Of a DNA stretch of 9,237 nt, positions 1-6,005 are shown one piece after another. This DNA is from an uncultured Clostridia bacterium. GTDB lineage: Bacteria > Bacillota > Clostridia > UBA1381. Numbering within the stretch: the first letter of the stretch is position 1; each line of letters begins with the position of its first letter. The stretch is taken from assembly GCA_944391635.1 (NCBI GenBank), contig CALXUL010000369.1, positions 1 to 9,237 on the forward strand, in the 5' to 3' direction. A program made the translations under genes and the position numbers. The notes below the pieces were generated by a model, which was not told where the DNA came from, did no database searches, and saw only the letters and a program-made list of their open reading frames with translations.

Positions 1-806
1 TCGGCTTGAGACATAATCTTTCTCAAATCAACTGGTGCAAAATAGGGCATGATTGGTTTCTTAGGGAGCTGATTTGTCAACTTTTCATATTCTTTTTCTA
101 GAGGACCTTGACCAGCAAAAATAAGGCGAATTTCTGGGGCATGTTTAGCTAGTTGCATTGCTTTGAATAAAGTTTGTTGCTGTTTTTCATGCGAAAAGCG
201 TCCAATACACAAAATGGTGAAGGGATGCCCGACTTCTTCTTTGTGTGGATTTTGAATAAACTTTTCACTAATTCCATTTGAGACCACAAAAAGCTTTTGC
301 TTGAAGTGATGTTGTCTTAACCATTTTGCTACCTTAGGTGTAGGAACCTGCAAGGCATCACAATTTCTGAATGACTTGACCTTGAAGAAAGTCATAAAGC
401 ACCAGTTGCCAAATTTATTGTCCAAGATCGGCACGGAAGCAGTGATGTTTTGCGGATAAATGTGAAAGGTTCCGGTCACTGGTTTAGCCTGTTTTTTAGC
501 AAGCTTTGTTGCTCGCCAGGAAACAGGAAAAGGTGTTTCAACTTGAACAATATCTGCCCAGCTGATCGCTTTTTTTAATGTTTTGTTGATTGGCTTGGCA
601 AAATGGAACCCCTGCTTTTTAATCAAGCCGTAGATAATAGGAATGTAAATTTTTAGTTCAGGCACAGAGTAATCGGCATCTTTTCCAGTAGAAAGGATAC
701 GAACCTCTTGGCCCATTTTCTTGTATTCGTGAGCAAATTGTTGCGTCGAGATGCTCATACCATTACTTTGATTGAAATAATCGTCAATTACAATTAAGAT
801 TTTCAT
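1..806 (-). CDS. Glycosyltransferase family 4 (GT-B fold), 5' part only; gene continues past the left edge
   Basis: I translated this open frame by hand on the minus strand: 268 codons without a stop, from ATG at 806-804 to the window edge, so the C-terminal part is missing. The protein starts MKILIVIDDYFNQSNG, a typical GT-B N-terminal strand followed by a loop. It carries GTFHIYPQN at about residues 112-120, which resembles the acceptor-side TxH segment of glycolipid-forming GT4 enzymes. VSNGI (175-179) and IGRFSHEKQ (201-209) match the start of the C-terminal donor-binding domain, with the Arg and Lys expected to hold the nucleotide-sugar phosphates. No signal peptide is visible, so it should be cytosolic or membrane-associated. 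A weak AGGGAAA ribosome site precedes the ATG. The gene is divergent from a PlsC-like acyltransferase, so a role in membrane glycolipid or surface glycan synthesis is possible but unproven. The family call is firm; donor and acceptor are unknown. Confidence 0.85.
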   Translation of the reverse strand, partial: MKILIVIDDYFNQSNGMSISTQQFAHEYKKMGQEVRILSTGKDADYSVPELKIYIPIIYGLIKKQGFHFAKPINKTLKKAISWADIVQVETPFPVSWRATKLAKKQAKPVTGTFHIYPQNITASVPILDNKFGNWCFMTFFKVKSFRNCDALQVPTPKVAKWLRQHHFKQKLFVVSNGISEKFIQNPHKEEVGHPFTILCIGRFSHEKQQQTLFKAMQLAKHAPEIRLIFAGQGPLEKEYEKLTNQLPKKPIMPYFAPVDLRKIMSQA

Positions 807-841
807 GATTTTCCCTAAGTGTGTTAATAGAAGAATTTCGC

Positions 842-866
842 TATAATATAACCAATAGATATGGAG
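842..866 (+). promoter_or_regulatory. Promoter -10 and ribosome binding site of the acyltransferase gene
   Basis: A perfect TATAAT lies at 842-847 and a GGAG ribosome site at 863-866, seven bases before the ATG at 874. The predicted transcript start is near 854, giving a leader of about 20 bases. The -35 region (around 819-825) is a poor match. TATAATATA is nearly self-complementary, so the same bases could also serve the divergent glycosyltransferase gene; that part is speculative. Confidence 0.5.
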
Positions 867-873
867 ATAAAAA

Positions 874-1734
874 ATGATCTTGGGTTTTCATAGGCGACAA
901 GTTATTGCTAATATTAAAAGAAATGTAGCTAAAAAGCAATTTAATAGCAAGGCTGAGCTGCACGATCCGGTGCTTGATCAAGAGCAGACGAATAATATTG
1001 TAAATAAATATTGGAAGTATACTTCATCAATCGGCTATCGCATGATCAATCCGGTTATTCGAGGTATTTTTGCTGCGGCGTCGCAGATTCTGACTGGACG
1101 TTGCCAGATTGAAGGGTTAGAGAATTTGCCTGATACACCGATGGCTTTTGTTACGGGTAATCACTACAACCAGTTTGATGTCTTGCTGATGAAAAAGTTG
1201 GCGATGAAGAAAAACAAGAGAATGTTTATCGTGGTGGAGGCGAGTAATCTAGCGATGCCGCATCTGATTGGCTGGGCGGTGCGAAATTTTGATTCTTTGC
1301 CAATTGATAAAGATATGCATTATTTGAGTCGCGTTTTTCCGAAAAAGTTGAAAGAGACACTTAAGAAACCATGTTGGGTGTTGATCTATCCTGAAGAGGA
1401 GTTGTGGTTTAATTATCGTAAGCCGCGTCCATTAAAAAAGGGTGCATATTACTATGCGGCAAAGTTGAATCAACCAATTATTTCGACTTTTACAGAAATT
1501 AGAGCGACTTCGAGACGTGAAGTGTTTCATCGTGATTTTTATAAGACGAGAAAGATCTTGCATGTGTTGCCGACAATCTACCCTAATTCTGATTTGAAGT
1601 TGTCAGAAAATGTGAATCGGATGTGGCGTAAGGATTATGAGCAAAAGAAGGCAGCTTATGAGAAGTGCTATGGTAAAAAGTTGACTGATGAATTTAGCTA
1701 TGATGATATTGCTGGGTATGCACCGAAGAAGTAA
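874..1734 (+). CDS. PlsC-like 1-acyl-glycerol-3-phosphate acyltransferase family protein
   Basis: This 286-residue protein belongs to the lysophosphatidate acyltransferase (PlsC) superfamily, which transfers acyl groups to glycerolipid precursors at the inner face of the membrane. The catalytic HX4D motif is present as NHYNQFD at residues 96-102 (His97, Asp102). A later block, YPEEELWF from about residue 172, occupies the place of the family's FPEG motif, and QPIISTF (200-206) fits the final conserved block. The YPEEE variant and the roughly 60-residue N-terminal extension set it apart from canonical PlsC, so it may act on another acceptor or be a second, specialised enzyme. The basic N-terminus and the segment near 62-73 may hold it at the membrane. 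The start follows a GGAG site seven bases upstream. It is monocistronic, with a promoter before it and a hairpin terminator directly after it. The superfamily is clear; the exact substrate is not. Confidence 0.85.
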   Translation: MILGFHRRQVIANIKRNVAKKQFNSKAELHDPVLDQEQTNNIVNKYWKYTSSIGYRMINPVIRGIFAAASQILTGRCQIEGLENLPDTPMAFVTGNHYNQFDVLLMKKLAMKKNKRMFIVVEASNLAMPHLIGWAVRNFDSLPIDKDMHYLSRVFPKKLKETLKKPCWVLIYPEEELWFNYRKPRPLKKGAYYYAAKLNQPIISTFTEIRATSRREVFHRDFYKTRKILHVLPTIYPNSDLKLSENVNRMWRKDYEQKKAAYEKCYGKKLTDEFSYDDIAGYAPKK

Positions 1735-1736
1735 TG

Positions 1737-1771
1737 ATACGTTAGGATATTTTGATCCTAGCGTATTTTTT
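1737..1771 (+). terminator. Rho-independent terminator of the acyltransferase gene
   Basis: A 12-bp stem pairs 1737-1748 with 1755-1766, including one T-G wobble, around a six-base loop (ATTTTG). It is followed by a run of six T at 1766-1771. It begins two bases after the stop codon at 1732-1734. Confidence 0.9.
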
Positions 1772-1821
1772 AGTAAATTTTGAATAAAATAACAGCAATC
1801 AGAGCGTAATATAGTTGTCGG

Positions 1822-1835
1822 TGAAAGCGTATATA
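1822..1835 (+). promoter_or_regulatory. cre-like site upstream of the surface-protein pseudogene
   Basis: TGAAAGCGTATATA matches the CcpA operator consensus TGWAANCGNTNWCA at 12 of 14 positions by my count. It lies 23 bases before the ATG. A TAATAT at 1807-1812 could be the -10, but no -35 at normal spacing is visible. Without a firm promoter the site is only suggestive. Confidence 0.3.
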
Positions 1836-1858
1836 TGAATAGATAAGAAGGCAACATC

Positions 1859-2944
1859 ATGTTTGAAAACAATAACAGAGTGGATCGCTTCGCGATTCGT
1901 AAATTAACCGTTTGTGTAGCTAGTGTTTTAATCGATGTATGTTTTTTTAGAGGTAATGTGAATGTTGTTAGCGCTGATCCGATTGGTGGGGATGCGCAGA
2001 CGGAGCAGTCGGTTAAAACAGAGAAACAAACAAAGCCTGTAGTAGAGGCAGGGACTGATGGAGGAACTGAGGCTGGTTCTGATAGGGATGTAGGTGCAGT
2101 AGTTGAGTCTGATAATTCAGGTGATGCCGAAGATGGTGCATCTAAAGGAAAAGGTTCGGATCATTTTGGGGATGCAAAGAAAGATGAGAATACTGCATCA
2201 TCCGATGACAAACATCTAATTACTGATGGCAATAAGGCCAAAGAAAATGATGATGAAGCTAACGAAGACAAGAAGGAAGAACATGAGTCATCAGATAAGG
2301 GAGACTCCGGAGATAAACTAGCGGATAGTAAAATCATGGCTAGATTAGCTCGTGCCCCTAGGAGGGTGAAGGATCCTACTTTCCCTGAAAAATACATCTT
2401 GCATGATGGTTACAAGTGAATCACCGATTACATCTTCAAAGGTGGTAGTCAAAAGCCGGTAATCATCTTAGTTGACCCGTACGAACATAAAAAGGGTGAT
2501 CCTTTAATTAACGACAAGCCAACGTTTGAGATATCAAAACCAGAAAAGAAGCCTGACGACAAACCAAAGACACCAGACAGGTCAAAGGTACCAGATAAGA
2601 TAACTGTTCCTGATATCCCTGACGTTCCTGAACCAAATCCGGCTGTTGTAACTACAGATGAGCCTAAAGAACCAAAGGGCGAAAATGTAGATGAAACTTT
2701 AACCACTGGTGTAAAAGGCCAAGATGTAATCAAGACTAAGCAGAATAATCCAGTCAAACCAATGGCTCAAGACATAAAGCAGCCTAAGCAGCCAGTCGTT
2801 CAAAAAGTTTCCCTAAACAATCTAAAAGCAACTTTGCCTCAAACAGGTGAACGTAGCTCAATTTTGTTGAGCGTGCTCGGCAGATTAGTTGCATTAACTG
2901 GTTTGCTTTATCTTGATAAGGACAGAAAGAATAAGAAAGCTTAA
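1859..2944 (+). pseudogene. YSIRK-type, LPQTG wall-anchored surface protein gene interrupted by an in-frame TGA
   Basis: Translation from ATG 1859 (AGAAGG ribosome site at 1846-1851) gives 186 residues up to TGA at 2417-2419. The same frame then continues without any shift to TAA at 2942-2944, making one frame of 361 codons with a single internal stop. The N-terminus resembles a YSIRK-GxxS signal peptide, with FAIRK at 11-15 and a likely cut after VVSA (36-39). The middle is a very acidic Ser/Asp/Glu/Lys-rich linker. The region straddling the stop looks like a small folded domain (KYILHDGYK, stop, ITDYIFKGG, then VIILVDPYEHKKGDP). A Pro/Lys/Asp-rich wall-spanning part follows, then LPQTG at codons 327-331, a hydrophobic stretch and a basic tail. 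Intact, the protein would be cut by sortase and joined to peptidoglycan. The premature stop would give a secreted but unanchored fragment. The signal also has substitutions: Cys19 where GxxS needs Gly, and Asp26 and Arg31 inside the hydrophobic core. This is more likely decay than sequencing error, but both are possible. Confidence 0.85.
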
Positions 2945-2949
2945 TAAAC

Positions 2950-2989
2950 AAAAAGACGAGAAATACTAAAAAGAAATCTCGTCTTTTTT
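2950..2989. terminator. Bidirectional rho-independent terminator between convergent genes
   Basis: A perfect 12-bp stem pairs 2950-2961 with 2977-2988 around a 15-base loop. There is an A-run on the left and a T-run on the right, so the hairpin reads as an intrinsic terminator on both strands. It sits between the end of the surface-protein pseudogene (2944) and the end of the reductase gene on the other strand (3009). Confidence 0.9.
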
Positions 2990-3008
2990 GATGCTCTTAA
3001 AATTTTTA

Positions 3009-3941
3009 TTACTTAACGTTCAAAATATCTTCCTTAGCATGAATCAAACGCGTGATGAAAGCACAGTATGGAGTGGCAACACTATGCTTCAAGCCCTTGC
3101 GCCAAACGGCACCGTCAATATAGTCGATCTCAGTTGGACGCTTGTTTTGAACCAAATCCTGATGCATTGAAGGGTAGTGTGGCGTATCAAACAAACTTTC
3201 AACGTGTTCAATAACTTCTTTGCGATCTAAGTTGACGCCCTCGTATTGAGCAACATCCGCAAATTCTTGTACGATATTTCTAGTCAACTCGTCAGCTTCC
3301 TTAGTGTGACCAAATTGCTTGCAATCAGCATCAAGCAAAGCACAAAGAGCATTAACCACGCCGTTAACACAAGCTTTACGCCAGATAGAATACATGACGT
3401 TTTCACTGTAACTAGCATTCAAACCAGCATCAGTCAAAATCTTAACGATCTTTTGCGTCTCGTCTTTGCCTTTTGGATCAAGGCATTGGATTTCGACGTT
3501 ACCATTGTCATTGGCGAAAGTAATGTGGCCAGGAGCCGTCATCATTGATGCCCACATCGTGACACCCATAATGATGTGATCGCGAGTGACAAATCTCTCT
3601 AGCACATCTTCGTGACCTAAGCCATTAAGCAAGCAGAGCACATAAGTATCTTTGCTAATGACTGGCTTCAGACTGTTTAACATATTTTCTAACTGCATTG
3701 ACTTGGTAAAGACGATTAACAGATCAACGCTTTCATATTGCTCATCGATTTCTTCAGGACGGTAAATTGGCATCTTTTCCGCAATTTCTTCGTCCTTAAC
3801 TCTAGTGACCACGCCATTTTCACGGATAGCGGCAATATTTCTGTCCCAAGTATCGATTAAAGTAACGTCATTTCCAGCCTTCTTTAAATGCCAGCCGAAT
3901 TTTGAACCCATTGCGCCAGCACCGGCAATTGCAATTCTCAT
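3009..3941 (-). CDS. panE: Ketopantoate reductase family enzyme (PanE/ApbA); possibly a D-2-hydroxyacid dehydrogenase
   Basis: This 310-residue protein fits the usual length of the family, which reduces 2-dehydropantoate, or related branched 2-keto acids, with NAD(P)H. The Rossmann glycine motif GAGAMG is at residues 7-12. FTK (78-80), NG at 106-107 in LLNGLG, WRK (187-189) with Asn193, and PTEID (269-273) match the substrate and catalytic positions of E. coli PanE (Lys72, Asn98, Lys176, Glu256), so the active site looks complete. A canonical AGGAGG on the minus strand (3950-3955) fixes the start. It is cytosolic and has its own promoter, divergent from the ROK-kinase operon. In Lactococcus lactis the protein annotated PanE is known to act as a D-2-hydroxyacid dehydrogenase on branched-chain keto acids. 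No other pantothenate gene is present here, so that activity is a real alternative. The family is certain; the physiological substrate is not. Confidence 0.85.
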   Translation of the reverse strand: MRIAIAGAGAMGSKFGWHLKKAGNDVTLIDTWDRNIAAIRENGVVTRVKDEEIAEKMPIYRPEEIDEQYESVDLLIVFTKSMQLENMLNSLKPVISKDTYVLCLLNGLGHEDVLERFVTRDHIIMGVTMWASMMTAPGHITFANDNGNVEIQCLDPKGKDETQKIVKILTDAGLNASYSENVMYSIWRKACVNGVVNALCALLDADCKQFGHTKEADELTRNIVQEFADVAQYEGVNLDRKEVIEHVESLFDTPHYPSMHQDLVQNKRPTEIDYIDGAVWRKGLKHSVATPYCAFITRLIHAKEDILNVK

Positions 3942-3963
3942 ATTTTAAGCCTCCTGTATAATT

Positions 3964-3977
3964 AGTAATCGCTTTCA
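3964..3977 (-). promoter_or_regulatory. cre-like operator at the reductase promoter
   Basis: Read on the minus strand, TGAAAGCGATTACT matches TGWAANCGNTNWCA at 13 of 14 positions, failing only at the last base. It covers the transcript start predicted from the adjacent promoter (about 3970). CcpA binding there would be expected to repress the gene. CcpA as the ligand is inferred from the consensus only. Confidence 0.6.
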
Positions 3978-4005
3978 GCATAAGCTAAAACTGATGACTT
4001 AGCAA
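3977..4005 (-). promoter_or_regulatory. Candidate promoter of the reductase gene
   Basis: On the minus strand TTGCTA (4005-4000) and TATGCT (3982-3977) are separated by 17 bases, each matching the sigma-A consensus at 4 of 6 positions. A stronger -35-like TTGACT at 4019-4014 has no -10 at a proper distance. The predicted start near 3970 leaves a leader of about 28 bases before the ATG. Confidence 0.4.
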
Positions 4006-4049
4006 TTAAAATGAGTCAATAACGTTCTTTTTAAATATCAATATTTAAC

Positions 4050-4078
4050 TTGTTAGAGCAATAGAAAAACTATAAAAT
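4050..4078 (+). promoter_or_regulatory. Candidate promoter of the ROK kinase-AraC operon
   Basis: TTGTTA at 4050-4055 and TAAAAT at 4073-4078 are 17 bases apart and match the sigma-A hexamers at 4 and 5 of 6 positions. The predicted start is near 4085, on the first base of the adjacent cre-like element. Confidence 0.55.
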
Positions 4079-4084
4079 GACATG

Positions 4085-4098
4085 TGAAAACGCATTTA
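4085..4098 (+). promoter_or_regulatory. cre-like operator at the ROK operon start
   Basis: TGAAAACGCATTTA matches TGWAANCGNTNWCA at 12 of 14 positions. It overlaps the predicted +1 and lies just upstream of the ribosome binding site at 4104-4110. This placement fits repression by a LacI-family protein such as CcpA. Because these bases are likely leader DNA, they also argue against a start codon at 4084. Confidence 0.5.
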
Positions 4099-4116
4099 TG
4101 GAGAGAAGGATGCAAT

Positions 4117-5019
4117 ATGAAGAACTACTTAAGTATTGATATCGGCGGTACAAATGTAAAATATGCTGAACTTGATAATGCCGGTCAGATTATTAAAAAA
4201 GAAAAAGTAAATACTATTCATGATAAGGAAAAATTCCTAGCTGAGATTGATCAAATTGTTGTCAAATGCGTAGATAAAGGCGTTAAAGGAATAGCCTTTT
4301 GTGCACCTGGTAAGATTGCTAAAACCGAGATTCACTTTGGTGGTGCTTTGCCATTCCTAGACGGCGTTGATTTTGCTAAAAGATATAAGAAATATAATTT
4401 GCCTATAGCCGTAATTAATGATGGTAAGGCCAGTGTTTTAGCTGAAAATTGGCTTGGTAGCCTGAAAGATATGAAGAATTGTGCTTCAATTACGTTAGGT
4501 ACAGGTCTTGGTGGTGGTATCATCGTTAATGGTAAATTGCTAAATGGTGCTCACTTTCAGGCCGGTGAAGTAAGTTTCCTTAATCTAGATGTAAATGCCA
4601 AAGGCTTTGACGGCTTCTCTGGTACACTCGGTTCAGCCGTGGGCATGATTAGCAAGATTAATAAAGCTTTAGGTAATAAAGATGAAACCGATGGCTTAGT
4701 TGCTTTTAAGGCGATCAATGATGGGGATGAAACTGCACTAAAGATTTTCCATGAATTTTGTCACATAGTAGCAGTCGTCATTCTGAACATGCAGGCCGTT
4801 GTTGACCTTGATGTAATTGCGATTGGTGGCGGTATTTCAGCTCAACCAATCGTTGTTAAGGGAATCAATGAAGCATATGATAAACTACTTAATGATAATC
4901 CATTGGTCAAGAATACCTTCACTAGACCAGAAATTGTAGATACTAAGTTCAAGAACAACGCCAACCTTTATGGTGCTTTGTACAACTTATTGATTCATGT
5001 TAATGGTGAGAAATTATAA
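4117..5019 (+). CDS. ROK family sugar kinase-like protein lacking the zinc motif
   Basis: From ATG 4117 the product is 300 residues, a normal ROK kinase length. Such enzymes use ATP to phosphorylate a hexose or glycoside in the cytosol. The phosphate-1 motif DIGGT is at 8-12, the catalytic-Asp segment is NDGKA (Asp102), phosphate-2 is GTGLGGG (128-134), and the adenosine region is IAIGGGIS (235-241). There is no N-terminal DNA-binding domain, so it is not an XylR/NagC-type repressor. The usual GE[IV]GH followed by CxCGxxGC is replaced by GEVSF (150-154) with no cysteines after it. It therefore belongs to a subset without the ROK zinc site, and its substrate cannot be read off. I chose 4117 over a GTG at 4084 because AGAAGGA at 4104-4110 is well placed for it and the GTG has no ribosome site. 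Its stop overlaps the start of the AraC gene (TAATG), which indicates co-translation. Confidence 0.8.
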   Translation: MKNYLSIDIGGTNVKYAELDNAGQIIKKEKVNTIHDKEKFLAEIDQIVVKCVDKGVKGIAFCAPGKIAKTEIHFGGALPFLDGVDFAKRYKKYNLPIAVINDGKASVLAENWLGSLKDMKNCASITLGTGLGGGIIVNGKLLNGAHFQAGEVSFLNLDVNAKGFDGFSGTLGSAVGMISKINKALGNKDETDGLVAFKAINDGDETALKIFHEFCHIVAVVILNMQAVVDLDVIAIGGGISAQPIVVKGINEAYDKLLNDNPLVKNTFTRPEIVDTKFKNNANLYGALYNLLIHVNGEKL

Positions 5020-5900
5020 TGGCAGAAAACAAACAGATAAAGCTGCATGAGATAGTAGTACCAACTAGTCCGTTACCAGTTTGGTACTTTATTTTTAATA
5101 CGGATACGGGTGTGCCCAAGTATGTTGCACCGCACTGGCATAGAGGGATTGAATTAAGTTATACCCTTGATGGCCGAATTACAGACTTTATAATTGCTGG
5201 TAAACATTTTGATACTCAAATGGGACAGATCTTGGTGGTAAATACTCAAGTAATTCATAGTGTTGATTCCACGATTAAAAAGAGTAGTAAAGCACTATCA
5301 ATCATTTTCCCATTTGATTATGTAGCCAATTTATATCCTGAAATAAACCATCAAGAAATTGATATTAATTATCCCGAAAAGCTAAATAATGATCAAAAAT
5401 TGGCATATTCCAATTTGCAGGGCTTACTGACACAATTCTACTGGTTAGCCTCATCAACCCAGCCACTAAAGAATCTTAAAATGCAACAGATTGTTGATGA
5501 AGTACTTTTGCTACTATTTGAAAGATTCACCAAGGAGAAACCACCTGAAAGTGAAATGGGGCAACGCAAGGTCTACGTAATTAATCGATTGCAGTTTATC
5601 ACGCAGTATGTAAATAACCACTATCAAGAAAAACTCACGCTTGATTCAATTGCTAAGAAATGCAATGTCTCCAAGGAATATCTGTCGCGCTTTTTCAAAA
5701 AGCAGATGGAAATCACGGTTGACACCTATATCAATAATGTTAGAGCGCAACGTGCTTATTTTGAGCTGAAGAATACTAGTCATAATTTGACCCAGATTGC
5801 GATGAATAATGGCTTCTCTGGCGTTCGTACAATGAATCGAGCTTTTGATAAGCTTTATGGTAAAACTGCATCCCAAATTAAACGAAATTTCAAAAATTAG
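5019..5900 (+). CDS. AraC family transcriptional regulator with N-terminal cupin domain
   Basis: This 293-residue protein has the standard AraC layout. The N-terminal part (about 15-105) is a cupin-like sensing domain with PHWHRGIEL at 38-46, where His39 and His41 lie in the expected ligand-facing strand. The C-terminal part (about 190-292) has two helix-turn-helix units: LTLDSIAKKCNVSKEYLSRF at 207-226 and a second at about 257-280 ending in FDKLYGKTASQIKR. These proteins usually activate a nearby sugar-use operon when their ligand is bound. The ATG shares its A with the TAA of the kinase gene, and GGTGAG at 5005-5010 serves as ribosome site, so expression is probably coupled to the kinase. 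The likeliest targets are its own operon and the esterase-transporter operon 105 bases downstream. The family is certain; ligand and binding site are unknown. Confidence 0.9.
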   Translation: MAENKQIKLHEIVVPTSPLPVWYFIFNTDTGVPKYVAPHWHRGIELSYTLDGRITDFIIAGKHFDTQMGQILVVNTQVIHSVDSTIKKSSKALSIIFPFDYVANLYPEINHQEIDINYPEKLNNDQKLAYSNLQGLLTQFYWLASSTQPLKNLKMQQIVDEVLLLLFERFTKEKPPESEMGQRKVYVINRLQFITQYVNNHYQEKLTLDSIAKKCNVSKEYLSRFFKKQMEITVDTYINNVRAQRAYFELKNTSHNLTQIAMNNGFSGVRTMNRAFDKLYGKTASQIKRNFKN

Positions 5901-5903
5901 CAT

Positions 5904-5952
5904 AAAAAGAGATCAATTAACGCCATTTTAAGGCTAAGATTGATCTTTTTTT
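5904..5952 (+). terminator. Rho-independent terminator after the AraC gene
   Basis: A 14-bp stem with one G-T wobble pairs 5904-5917 with 5939-5952. Inside it a smaller GCC/GGC stem (5922-5924 with 5932-5934) extends the hairpin. It ends in a run of seven T. It starts three bases after the stop codon and separates the regulator operon from the esterase operon. Confidence 0.9.
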
Positions 5953-5954
5953 AT

Positions 5955-5974
5955 TATAAAATCACAGTTATGAT
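5955..5974 (+). promoter_or_regulatory. Candidate -10 elements of the esterase-transporter operon
   Basis: Two -10-like hexamers occur between the terminator and the first esterase: TATAAA at 5955-5960 and TATGAT at 5969-5974 (5 of 6). Neither has a good -35, because the upstream bases belong to the terminator hairpin. A promoter with a poor -35 next to an AraC gene fits activator dependence, but that is inference. Confidence 0.35.
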
Positions 5975-5987
5975 GTAAACGTATTCA
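5974..5987 (+). promoter_or_regulatory. cre-like operator upstream of the esterase operon
   Basis: TGTAAACGTATTCA matches TGWAANCGNTNWCA at 13 of 14 positions. It touches or follows the predicted -10 and ends three bases before the AGGAGGG ribosome site at 5991-5997, so a bound repressor would block initiation or early elongation. Confidence 0.65.
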
Positions 5988-6005
5988 TTTAGGAGGGTAA
6001 AAATT

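Noticed and set aside
1603..1872. 89-residue hydrophobic open frame on the minus strand
   Set aside because: It crosses the terminator at 1737-1771 and two sense genes, with no ribosome site. Its hydrophobic look comes from AT-rich antisense codons.
2161..2757. Two open frames on the minus strand across the surface-protein gene (2161-2397 and 2449-2757)
   Set aside because: Their Ser-rich and Gly/Thr-rich translations are the antisense of the biased Asp/Lys/Pro codons of the pseudogene, and no ribosome site is seen.
2762..2944. Separate 60-residue gene starting at ATG 2762
   Set aside because: It is in frame with the interrupted surface-protein gene, has no ribosome site, and carries the LPQTG anchor of that protein. 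It is the 3' remnant, not a gene.
3246..3548. 100-residue open frame on the plus strand inside the reductase gene
   Set aside because: It is fully antisense to a well-supported enzyme gene and has no ribosome site or recognisable motif. The same holds for the frame at 2988-3170.
4084..4116. N-terminal extension of the ROK protein from GTG
   Set aside because: No ribosome site, overlap with the likely operator and transcript start, and a better ATG at 4117.
3942..4116. Small RNA or riboswitch in the divergent region
   Set aside because: The 175 bases are accounted for by two promoters, two cre-like sites and ribosome sites, and I could not find a convincing conserved fold.
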